Positions 40,986 to 46,976 of a stretch of DNA of 64,000 bases are shown here, piece after piece (position 1 is the first letter of the stretch; each line of letters starts with the position of its first letter). The notes under the pieces are model-generated. The model was given only the letters and a program-made list of their open reading frames with translations. It searched no databases and was not told the origin of the DNA. Source of the DNA: Cellvibrio mixtus subsp. mixtus J3-8. GTDB lineage: Bacteria > Pseudomonadota > Gammaproteobacteria > Pseudomonadales > Cellvibrionaceae. Position numbers and translations under genes: made by a program. The stretch is taken from positions 185,922 to 249,921 of the forward strand of contig NZ_KN266210.1 in the NCBI RefSeq assembly GCF_000766945.1, given 5' to 3'.

Positions 40986-41083
40986 CGCCGCCAATTTTCA
41001 GGGGCCCGATTTCACGGTAACCCAATGTTCAATACCGCAAGCCCGCAAGGTTTCTTGCCCTAACTTTAACAGGAGTACTCACA

Positions 41084-41113
41084 ATGACTTACGCAGGTTA
41101 TACCAACGCATAA
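41084..41113 (+). CDS. 9-aa leader-type ORF (MTYAGYTNA)
   Basis: ATG at 41084 follows AGGAG with an ideal 8-nt gap; the frame is MTYAGYTNA then TAA. It lies within the structured transcript upstream of rtcB, with its stop 18 nt before an 11-bp hairpin. Its size and place resemble leader peptides that sense translation, but it has no run of a single rare or regulatory codon; two Tyr codons are the only repeat. Confidence 0.4.
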   Translation: MTYAGYTNA

Positions 41114-41131
41114 CACCTTCTGAGTATTCAT

Positions 41132-41161
41132 ACCTGGAAGGTTTTTTAATACCTTCCAGGT
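41132..41161 (+). other. Perfect 11-bp RNA hairpin
   Basis: ACCTGGAAGGT pairs with ACCTTCCAGGT across an 8-nt loop (TTTTTAAT). There is no T run directly after it, so it is not itself a terminator. It stands 7 nt before the terminator hairpin and does not overlap it. Confidence 0.75.
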
Positions 41162-41168
41162 CAGGCAC

Positions 41169-41203
41169 AAAAGCCCTGATCGGGAAACTGATCGGGGCTT
41201 TTT
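41169..41203 (+). terminator. Intrinsic terminator upstream of rtcB
   Basis: A 13-bp stem with one G-U pair (AAAAGCCCTGATC with GATCGGGGCTTTT), 8-nt loop, then TTTGTTTC. It lies between the 9-codon ORF and rtcB, so rtcB needs either readthrough or its own promoter in 41204-41339. Confidence 0.85.
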
Positions 41204-41339
41204 GTTTCTCAATGTTTACTAACAGCGAATTGATTACGGAGCTTATCCCGATTCGCGTCAAATAGTAAGCGACTATCTTGCCCACCGGAAGGTTCACTCG
41301 ACTTTTTCGCGCATCAATCAACGCGCGCAAGGGATTTTT

Positions 41340-42548
41340 ATGCCTGTAAAAATTGAATTGAATAAAAATGCTAATAATGGTTTGAAGCCGGTAAAGATTT
41401 ACACCAGCGATATTGAAAACCAGGCATTGGCGCAATTAAAACAAATTGCACAATTACCGATTATCCACTCGCACATTGCCGCCATGCCGGACGTACATAT
41501 GGGAATCGGTGCAACGGTGGGGTCGGTAATCCCCACACTCAACGCGATTATTCCCGCTGCGGTGGGTGTAGACATCGGATGCGGAATGAGCGCGGTGCGT
41601 TTGTCAGTGAAGTCATCGCAATTGCCCGACAACCTCGCAGCCATGCGCGGTGCGATTGAACGGGCAGTACCAGTGGGTTTAGCTGCGCACAAAACCGTTA
41701 ATGTGCGCACCAGTAGCTGCAACAAGCTCGCGTACGGTGTGGAGTGGCTTTTTGAAAAACATCCCACCGTAATGAAGATGCTGAAGCAACCGCAAACCAT
41801 CTGGACCAAGCAACTGGGAACACTGGGAAGCGGCAATCACTTTATCGAAATTTGTGTAGATGACAACAAGGATGTGTGGGTGATGTTGCATTCCGGCAGC
41901 CGCGGGATTGGCAATGCCATCGGCCAATACTTTATCCAGTTGGCAAAAAAGGATATGGGCAAACATATCCATAATTTGCCGGACAAAGACCTCGCCTATT
42001 TCACCGAAGGCAGCGAGCACTTTGTGGATTACGTAACGGCGGTGAATTGGGCACAAGAATATGCGCGGATTAATCGCGAGGAAATGATGGGCTTGGTGTT
42101 GAGGGCAATTGTTCCATTCTTGCCAAAATTCCACGCCGTTCGCCATGCGATCAATTGTCATCACAATTACGTCAGCCGCGAGCAACATTTTGGTGCGGAC
42201 GTAATGGTGACACGCAAAGGTGCAATCAGTGCGCGCGCGGGAGAACTGGGGATTATCCCCGGCAGCATGGGCGCCAAATCATTCATTGTGCGCGGTAAAG
42301 GTAACGCGGATTCATTTTGTTCCTGCGCCCATGGTGCAGGCAGAAAAATGAGCCGTACCGCAGCGCGCAATATGTTTAGTAAAGACGATTTGATTGCCCA
42401 AACCAAAGGCGTGGAATGCCGTAAAGACAAACATGTCATTGACGAAATCCCTGCGGCCTACAAAGACATCGACGACGTCATGGAGAACCAATCGGATTTA
42501 ATTGAAGTGGTTCATACACTCAAACAAGTGTTATGTATTAAAGGGTGA
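41340..42548 (+). CDS. rtcB: RNA-splicing ligase RtcB
   Basis: It joins RNA 2',3'-cyclic phosphate (or 3'-phosphate) ends to 5'-hydroxyl ends using GTP and Mn2+, in RNA repair. It has 402 aa. Metal and catalytic residues are all present: DVHMG (51-55), Cys81 in GVDIGCGMSA, His167 in LGSGNHFIE, His184 in MLHSGSRG, the His pair in INCHHNY, and guanylylated His331 in CSCAHGAGR. AAGGGA lies about 5 nt before the ATG at 41340. The usual partners RtcA and the sigma54 activator RtcR are not in the window, and no -24/-12 promoter was found. A small basic protein gene follows. Confidence 0.96.
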   Translation: MPVKIELNKNANNGLKPVKIYTSDIENQALAQLKQIAQLPIIHSHIAAMPDVHMGIGATVGSVIPTLNAIIPAAVGVDIGCGMSAVRLSVKSSQLPDNLAAMRGAIERAVPVGLAAHKTVNVRTSSCNKLAYGVEWLFEKHPTVMKMLKQPQTIWTKQLGTLGSGNHFIEICVDDNKDVWVMLHSGSRGIGNAIGQYFIQLAKKDMGKHIHNLPDKDLAYFTEGSEHFVDYVTAVNWAQEYARINREEMMGLVLRAIVPFLPKFHAVRHAINCHHNYVSREQHFGADVMVTRKGAISARAGELGIIPGSMGAKSFIVRGKGNADSFCSCAHGAGRKMSRTAARNMFSKDDLIAQTKGVECRKDKHVIDEIPAAYKDIDDVMENQSDLIEVVHTLKQVLCIKG

Positions 42549-42622
42549 GGGAAATATGGAAGTAGTATTGGTGGGTATATTTCATGACTATTTTTTAAAA
42601 ATTATCCAAGAGGAATACTGCA

Positions 42623-42835
42623 ATGCCAGGTAAAAAAGAAAGTCGCAATGGCCATGCATTCCACCCGATTATGCGCAAGGGTGGTGTGCATGAAAAAACC
42701 AACAAAGCCAAACGTAAAACAGATCGCCAACAAATGGCGAAAAAAGTGAACGATTATTTGGCAAAAAACAGTAATAAAAAAGCCGCGGAAGATTCCGCGG
42801 CCATTCCCCTCCTTGCATTCCCTGCGTTAGCTTGA
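42623..42835 (+). CDS. Small basic protein downstream of rtcB
   Basis: A 70-aa, strongly basic protein (many Lys/Arg in residues 1-55; IMRKGGVHEKTNKAKRKTDRQQ) with no recognised domain. It has GAGGA about 9 nt before the ATG and lies 74 nt after rtcB on the same strand. The last 19 residues are neutral and hydrophobic (AAIPLLAFPALA); they are encoded by DNA that also forms the terminator of the opposing gene, so the C-terminus may be recently acquired readthrough. The charge suggests nucleic-acid or ribosome binding (inference only). Confidence 0.7.
   Translation: MPGKKESRNGHAFHPIMRKGGVHEKTNKAKRKTDRQQMAKKVNDYLAKNSNKKAAEDSAAIPLLAFPALA
42782..42801 (-). terminator. Terminator of the PEP-CTERM gene, inside the opposing small gene
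   Basis: A perfect palindrome GCCGCGGAA-GA-TTCCGCGGC, followed on the minus strand by TTTTTTATT, 26 nt past the PEP-CTERM stop. It lies within the coding 3' end of the plus-strand small basic protein gene. Confidence 0.8.
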
Positions 42836-43405
42836 AATACGACGGCGAGTAAAGTAAATCGACAACAAACCAATCGCCAACAACAAATTGATATTTGGCT
42901 CAGGGACTTTTACATCCGGTACGCCGGAACCAAATAAAAACATGTTAGACAATCCACCACCTTTACCTGCAACGCGCTCGTAGGAAAAAGAGCCTGAAGT
43001 CTCGCCGGGGCTAATCATCCAGGCAAAGGCATCGGGATCACCGCCACCCTGGCCAACATGCATAGTAATAACTGCACGACTATAACTTTCCCAGAAAGAT
43101 TCATCGATATACCAGGTTCCCATCACATCCGTTCCCCAGGAATCTGTATCGACCGAAAACAAATCATTGCTGCCTTCCGCAGTCAATTCACCTTCTTTTA
43201 TCCAATCGAAATCCGTTTCAAACAGAGCATTGAGATCATCTGAATCATTCAGATTGATTGAGTTTTGCGTTCTGCATTCAAGCGCATCTCCCAACGTAGC
43301 AACGCGCTGGTTATCCGGTTCACACGTAATAGGCCCCGCATTGGCAATAGAAACCCAAATTGCAGTTAACACACTAACGACATTGATTTTCCATGAGTTA
43401 GACAT
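42827..43405 (-). CDS. PEP-CTERM sorting-domain exported protein
   Basis: A 192-aa protein with signal peptide (about 1-24, INVVSVLTAIWVSIANAG) and a C-terminal tripartite sorting signal: VPEP, hydrophobic NINLLLAIGLLSIYF, then RRR. Such proteins are cut by exosortase EpsH/XrtA-type enzymes and usually go to the surface or matrix with exopolysaccharide. The central part (about 60-165) has no recognised fold, and contains WGTDVMGTWYIDESFWESYSRAVITMHVGQGGGDPDAFAW, resembling lectin-like beta domains common in the class. The start at 43405 is fixed by GGGAGGAG 7 nt upstream. It overlaps the plus-strand small gene by 9 nt at the 3' ends. No exosortase is in the window. Confidence 0.85.
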   Translation of the reverse strand: MSNSWKINVVSVLTAIWVSIANAGPITCEPDNQRVATLGDALECRTQNSINLNDSDDLNALFETDFDWIKEGELTAEGSNDLFSVDTDSWGTDVMGTWYIDESFWESYSRAVITMHVGQGGGDPDAFAWMISPGETSGSFSYERVAGKGGGLSNMFLFGSGVPDVKVPEPNINLLLAIGLLSIYFTRRRISS

Positions 43406-43721
43406 AGTTGCTCCTCCCACACCTAATGTGACATATGTCTCACTCACAAAAGCATATTTAATGCCGTCGCCAAAATCATCATATGAAACAACTGTTTAAA
43501 ACTGACCAATCCGCCATTTGGGCACTTAAAACTGCAAAAATGTCATTTTTTTCGACTTTTTGGCACCTTAAATCTGTCAAAACCTTGTCATCGGGTGCTG
43601 GGTAACTACCGCGATGGAATGATTTTTTAACCGATAAACAGGTTGCGGGATGCAGAGGTAAAACCGACGTGGTAAGTTGCAGGCCAATTTCAAATCCTCA
43701 GAGACAGCGCCTTTCCCACCC
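43406..43721. other. Divergent gap between PEP-CTERM and DUF1461 genes
   Basis: It holds two copies of TTAAAACTG (about 43495 and 43534), close to the PEP-CTERM start, and the first copy of a 17-nt direct repeat (43622-43638). TGGCAC at 43560 recalls a sigma54 -24 element but lacks a matching -12. No gene seen. Confidence 0.4.
43622..43638 (+). repeat. 17-nt direct repeat, copy 1 (ATTTTTTAACCGATAAA)
   Basis: Identical to the 17 nt at 44456-44472; the two copies bracket the DUF1461 gene. ACCGATAA resembles the -10 of sigma28 (GCCGATAA), but no TAAA lies at the right distance upstream of this copy. Confidence 0.8.
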
Positions 43722-44456
43722 ATGAAGCGTTCCCTTTCAATTGTGTTCTGGCCCGTATTTTTTAGCTGCCAGTTAATCGCCCTTGCCCTTGTTAGCTGGC
43801 ATCTATTGGCCCAATTCCATTTTGCGTATCCACTTGGGTATCAATTATTAGGATTGGATAAACACATCGCCGAATATGCGCCACTCAATCGCAACAAAGC
43901 GGATTTCGAATACACCACTCCCGCAGATCACTGGCGATTATTTGGTGAAATTACGGATGCGGTACAAGACAGTGGCCGCGGTTTGCAAAATATCAGTTAC
44001 CCGTTGCCTAATGGACAAACCACCGGACTAATGCATGAAGCAGAAATTATTCACCTGCAAGATGTAGCCAATCTGATTGATCGGTTTTACCAGGCAGGGC
44101 TGATAGGTGCGGCGATATGGCTCATATTGATTGCCATCGCTGTCTTGAAAAAATGGCCACCGCCTTCCTATAAAAAAGTGTTAACCGGTTTTATTGCAGG
44201 TATCGCATTAATCACCGCAGCAGTGTTGGCAATAGGCCCAACCGATGTGTTTTACTGGTTGCATGTGCAAATTTTTCCCGCAGGCCATCAATGGTTTTTT
44301 TATTACCAGGATTCACTGATGACCACTCTGATGAAAGCACCGGATATTTTTGCTTTTATCGCTGTGTTTTTATTAGTGATATTGATCACACTGTGGGTCA
44401 TCGCATTTTTGCTTTTCAAGCAAACCATTAATCACCGTTTAAAAAATAAAATATAA
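43722..44456 (+). CDS. DUF1461 family integral membrane protein
   Basis: A 244-aa membrane protein with four to five TM helices: about 8-30, 130-150, 165-185, 215-240. The extracytoplasmic loop between the first two carries YPLPNGQTTGLMHEAEIIHLQDVANLIDRFYQAG, a family feature (HEAEIxHLxDV). C-terminal HVQIFPAGHQWFFYYQDSLMTTLMKAPDIF is also typical. Function unknown. The start at 43722 has no clear ribosome binding site; an upstream TTG at 43677 is possible. The gene is bracketed by a 17-nt direct repeat, the second copy of which begins at its stop codon. Confidence 0.82.
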   Translation: MKRSLSIVFWPVFFSCQLIALALVSWHLLAQFHFAYPLGYQLLGLDKHIAEYAPLNRNKADFEYTTPADHWRLFGEITDAVQDSGRGLQNISYPLPNGQTTGLMHEAEIIHLQDVANLIDRFYQAGLIGAAIWLILIAIAVLKKWPPPSYKKVLTGFIAGIALITAAVLAIGPTDVFYWLHVQIFPAGHQWFFYYQDSLMTTLMKAPDIFAFIAVFLLVILITLWVIAFLLFKQTINHRLKNKI

Positions 44457-44472
44457 TTTTTTAACCGATAAA
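44456..44472 (+). repeat. 17-nt direct repeat, copy 2
   Basis: Exact copy of 43622-43638, starting at the last base of the DUF1461 stop codon. A TAAA lies 13 nt before its ACCGATAA (sigma28 promoters usually have 15). It could be a promoter for the GH5 gene or the scar of a duplication. Confidence 0.8.
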
Positions 44473-44615
44473 AATCCCGGAATATTAAGCTTCTATCTGG
44501 TAATGACAGTGAGTGGCCAGCCCACTCCTGTTTTGTTAGAGTCCTGCCCCGGCGGAATTTAACTGACTGAATTCCCTCCTCGAGTTATCCGATTCCAATA
44601 AAAGAGCTAATAACC

Positions 44616-45785
44616 ATGAAGCTGTATTTGAAACTCTTTGCCGCATTTTTATTGTGCAGCCAATTAATTGCTTGTAGCGCTACGCCCAAGACTGCCACAC
44701 CTCAAAAACCGGAACAAAACCACGGTTTTACCAATACCCAGCAATCGGCGGATGAATGGTGGAATATTCCCTATCCACAATCATTTGATGCAAAAAAACT
44801 GGAGCGCAAACAAAGCCTGATTAAAGTACAAGGCAAGGGCTTTGTAACTGAAGATGGCAACGCATTTATTTTTCGCGGTGTAAATATTGCGGACCCGGGC
44901 AAACTGTATCAGCAAGGTCGATGGAACAAGGCACTGTTTGAAGAAGTCCATCGCTGGGGGGCAAATACAATTCGCTTACCGATTCATCCACTGTCCTGGC
45001 GCAAATATGGTAAAGACTGGTTCTTTGAACGCATTGATGAAGCAGTGCTCTGGGCCAATAGCCAAGGACTGTATTTAATTATCGACTGGCATTCCATCGG
45101 CAACCTTGAAGCCGAAATGTACCAACATGTGATGTATGAAACCACGCAACATGAAACGGCCGACTTCTGGCGCAAAATTGCATTGCGTTATCGCACAGTG
45201 CCTACCATTGCGGTTTATGAAATTTTTAATGAACCCACACATAACTATATTGGCACCGGCGATTTTTCGTTAGGCAAAGCGAGTTGGGAAAGCTGGCGTA
45301 ATTTGCTGGAAGATTACATCGATTTAATTCGCCTCTATAACAAGAACGCTATTCCATTGGTGGCCGGTTATAACTGGGCTTATGATTTATCTCCCGTCGC
45401 CACAGCGCCGGTGCGTCGCGATAACATTGCTTACGCAATTCATCCTTATCCGCAAAAAGCCAAGCCGCAAGATCCAACCAAAGCAAACTTTTTTGCGATG
45501 TGGGAAAAAACCTGGGGCTATGTTGCTGACAAATATCCGCTGATCGCCACCGAACTTGGCTGGGCCAAAGAAACAGATTACGGCGCGCATGTGCCGGTGA
45601 TTAACAACGATGGAACCTACGGGCCAAATATTGTTGAATATATGGCGAGAAAAGGTGTGTCCTATACAGTGTGGGTTTTTGATCCGGAGTGGTCACCAGT
45701 GATGATCAAGGACTGGAATTTTACACCGTCAGAACAAGGTGAATTTTTCAAAAAAGAAATGTTGAAGGCACGAAAAAATAAATAA
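44616..45785 (+). CDS. Lipoprotein GH5 family glycoside hydrolase
   Basis: A 389-aa exported lipoprotein with lipobox LIAC (Cys20), Ser at +2, so outer-membrane anchored. After a short polar spacer comes a GH5 TIM barrel: FIFRGVNIADPGK, WGANTIRLPIHP, IIDWHSIGN, acid/base Glu206 in YEIFNEPTHN, HPYP, nucleophile Glu313 in IATELGWA, and VWVFDPEW. Likely an endo- or oligo-beta-glucanase or mannanase; specificity cannot be read. No CBM. Membrane anchoring suggests final processing of cello- or manno-oligosaccharides at the cell surface. Confidence 0.9.
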   Translation: MKLYLKLFAAFLLCSQLIACSATPKTATPQKPEQNHGFTNTQQSADEWWNIPYPQSFDAKKLERKQSLIKVQGKGFVTEDGNAFIFRGVNIADPGKLYQQGRWNKALFEEVHRWGANTIRLPIHPLSWRKYGKDWFFERIDEAVLWANSQGLYLIIDWHSIGNLEAEMYQHVMYETTQHETADFWRKIALRYRTVPTIAVYEIFNEPTHNYIGTGDFSLGKASWESWRNLLEDYIDLIRLYNKNAIPLVAGYNWAYDLSPVATAPVRRDNIAYAIHPYPQKAKPQDPTKANFFAMWEKTWGYVADKYPLIATELGWAKETDYGAHVPVINNDGTYGPNIVEYMARKGVSYTVWVFDPEWSPVMIKDWNFTPSEQGEFFKKEMLKARKNK

Positions 45786-45791
45786 TAAAAG

Positions 45792-45833
45792 TCCGGTCAC
45801 TGCTGTTGATACGCCTTATACAGAGTGACCGGA
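45792..45833. terminator. Probable terminator between convergent GH5 and SRPBCC genes
   Basis: A 10-bp perfect stem (TCCGGTCACT with AGTGACCGGA) around a 22-nt loop, with AAAA before and GTTTAAA after. It lies just past both stop codons. Confidence 0.55.
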
Positions 45834-45845
45834 GTTTAAAGGTTG

Positions 45846-46304
45846 TTATTTCCCGGCCGCCCTTCGATTAACTTCCGCCGCATATTTTTCCAGGTTCTGC
45901 TCATTCGCCGGTGATACAAACTGGCGAATTTGCTCATAGTGTTCAACGGTATCAAATAATTGTTGCCAGTGAACCAGGGTAGCCTCACCCGAAGGTTCAA
46001 ACGTAATCGTTAAAATAAAATGATGACCGGATAAATGCTCAATCACGATCCGCTGATTATCACTGACTTCTAAAAACCGGCTTTCATTTTCATAATCATT
46101 GCCATCAGGGCCGTGCATGGTATGCCGCCACTGACCGCCGGTGCGAAAATCAAACTCATGAAATGTATTGGAAAAGCCCGCAGGTCCCCACCACCGCTCC
46201 AAACTATTTGCATCGCGAAATGCAGCAAACACTTGTGAGACAGGAGCATCAATGCGACGACTTTTTACATCGGTTCGTTGCTGTTCGGATTCCGGCAATG
46301 CCAT
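45846..46304 (-). CDS. SRPBCC (AHSA1/ActivatorHsp90-type) domain protein
   Basis: A 152-aa START-like fold protein of the AHA1-C/SRPBCC type: SRRIDAPVSQVFAAFRDANSLERWWGPAGFSNTFHEFDFRTGG, then HTMHGPDGNDYENESRFLEV and FEPSGEATLVHWQQLF. Such proteins bind small hydrophobic ligands; none is known here. AAGGAG 8 nt upstream fixes the ATG at 46304. It lies 24 nt after a VOC protein gene; the two are probably co-transcribed, as is frequent for this pair. Confidence 0.9.
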   Translation of the reverse strand: MALPESEQQRTDVKSRRIDAPVSQVFAAFRDANSLERWWGPAGFSNTFHEFDFRTGGQWRHTMHGPDGNDYENESRFLEVSDNQRIVIEHLSGHHFILTITFEPSGEATLVHWQQLFDTVEHYEQIRQFVSPANEQNLEKYAAEVNRRAAGK

Positions 46305-46328
46305 AGGCAAACTCCTTAAATAATTATT

Positions 46329-46829
46329 TCAACAAGTACGCTCGTTCACTGTATCAACGACCAAGCGATGTTGCTTGTCAAAAACCCACACTTCTTCGTA
46401 ATCTACTTCAAATAAATGACCATCCGGATCTTTAAAATATCCCGCAATTCCGAAGGGAGTACGTGTCGCCGGTTTTACTAATTCCCCACCCGCCTCCACT
46501 GCTTTGGCAAGAATTGCCGGCACTTCTTCTGGCGTTTTTGCCAGGTATACAAAGCCCACCCCATTGAAACCACCTGGTTTTGCAGAGTCCGCCAAAGAGT
46601 CCGCAGCAAAAACCTCACGCCCTATTAAACATAACGCGTAACCGCCCAGATCAAACTTCACAAATTCATCATGACCTGTCGGTGATTTCTGCCATCCCAA
46701 GGCTTCATAAAACGCTTGGGATTTCGCAACACTCTCTACACCCAACAAAATCAAATGCAGGCGTTGGCTGGGCGCAATAGATTGAATTTCTACTGATGAA
46801 AAAATATGGCCAACTTCTTTTTTTAACAT
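46329..46829 (-). CDS. VOC superfamily (glyoxalase/bleomycin-resistance-like) protein
   Basis: A 166-aa protein with one VOC module pair (LHLILLGVESVAKSQAFYEALGW, KFDLGGYALCLIGREVF, GVGFVYLAKTPEEVPAIL, AGYFKDPDGHLFEVDYEE). A metal-site His and Glu can be placed in LHLILLG and HLFEVDY. The reaction is unknown. Strong AAGGAG upstream of the ATG at 46829. Paired with the SRPBCC gene downstream. Confidence 0.9.
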   Translation of the reverse strand: MLKKEVGHIFSSVEIQSIAPSQRLHLILLGVESVAKSQAFYEALGWQKSPTGHDEFVKFDLGGYALCLIGREVFAADSLADSAKPGGFNGVGFVYLAKTPEEVPAILAKAVEAGGELVKPATRTPFGIAGYFKDPDGHLFEVDYEEVWVFDKQHRLVVDTVNERTC

Positions 46830-46976
46830 TATGTTTCTCCTTGCTGATGAATGTAGGACTTATTTTGCAAAACGCATTCGCCAGCTTCTGTCAGTATAGA
46901 TGTAGTATTGGTCGTTAAAATAGGATTTTGATCTAACATCACCGAGCGCAATGATTACTTTTTAACCCTAAAATAG

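Larger units (their letters stand above)
40992..41203 (+). ncRNA. Candidate structured leader or small mRNA upstream of rtcB
   Basis: About 210 nt between a strong promoter and an intrinsic terminator. In order it has hairpin CGGTA/TACCG (41015-41037), hairpin GCAAG/CTTGC (41037-41058), an AGGAG ribosome binding site (41071-41075) with a 9-codon ORF (41084-41113), a perfect 11-bp hairpin (41132-41161) and the terminator (41169-41203). It either acts as an attenuating leader for rtcB, 136 nt downstream, or is an independent small (possibly dual-function) RNA. I know no named family that it matches. Confidence 0.5.

Noticed and set aside
41204-41339. Sigma54 (RtcR-dependent) promoter of rtcB
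   Set aside because: No TGGC-N-TTGC match between the leader terminator and rtcB, and no rtcR gene in the window.
43560-43580. TGGCAC as a sigma54 -24 element upstream of the PEP-CTERM/DUF1461 pair
   Set aside because: The -12 GC element is missing at the required distance on this strand.
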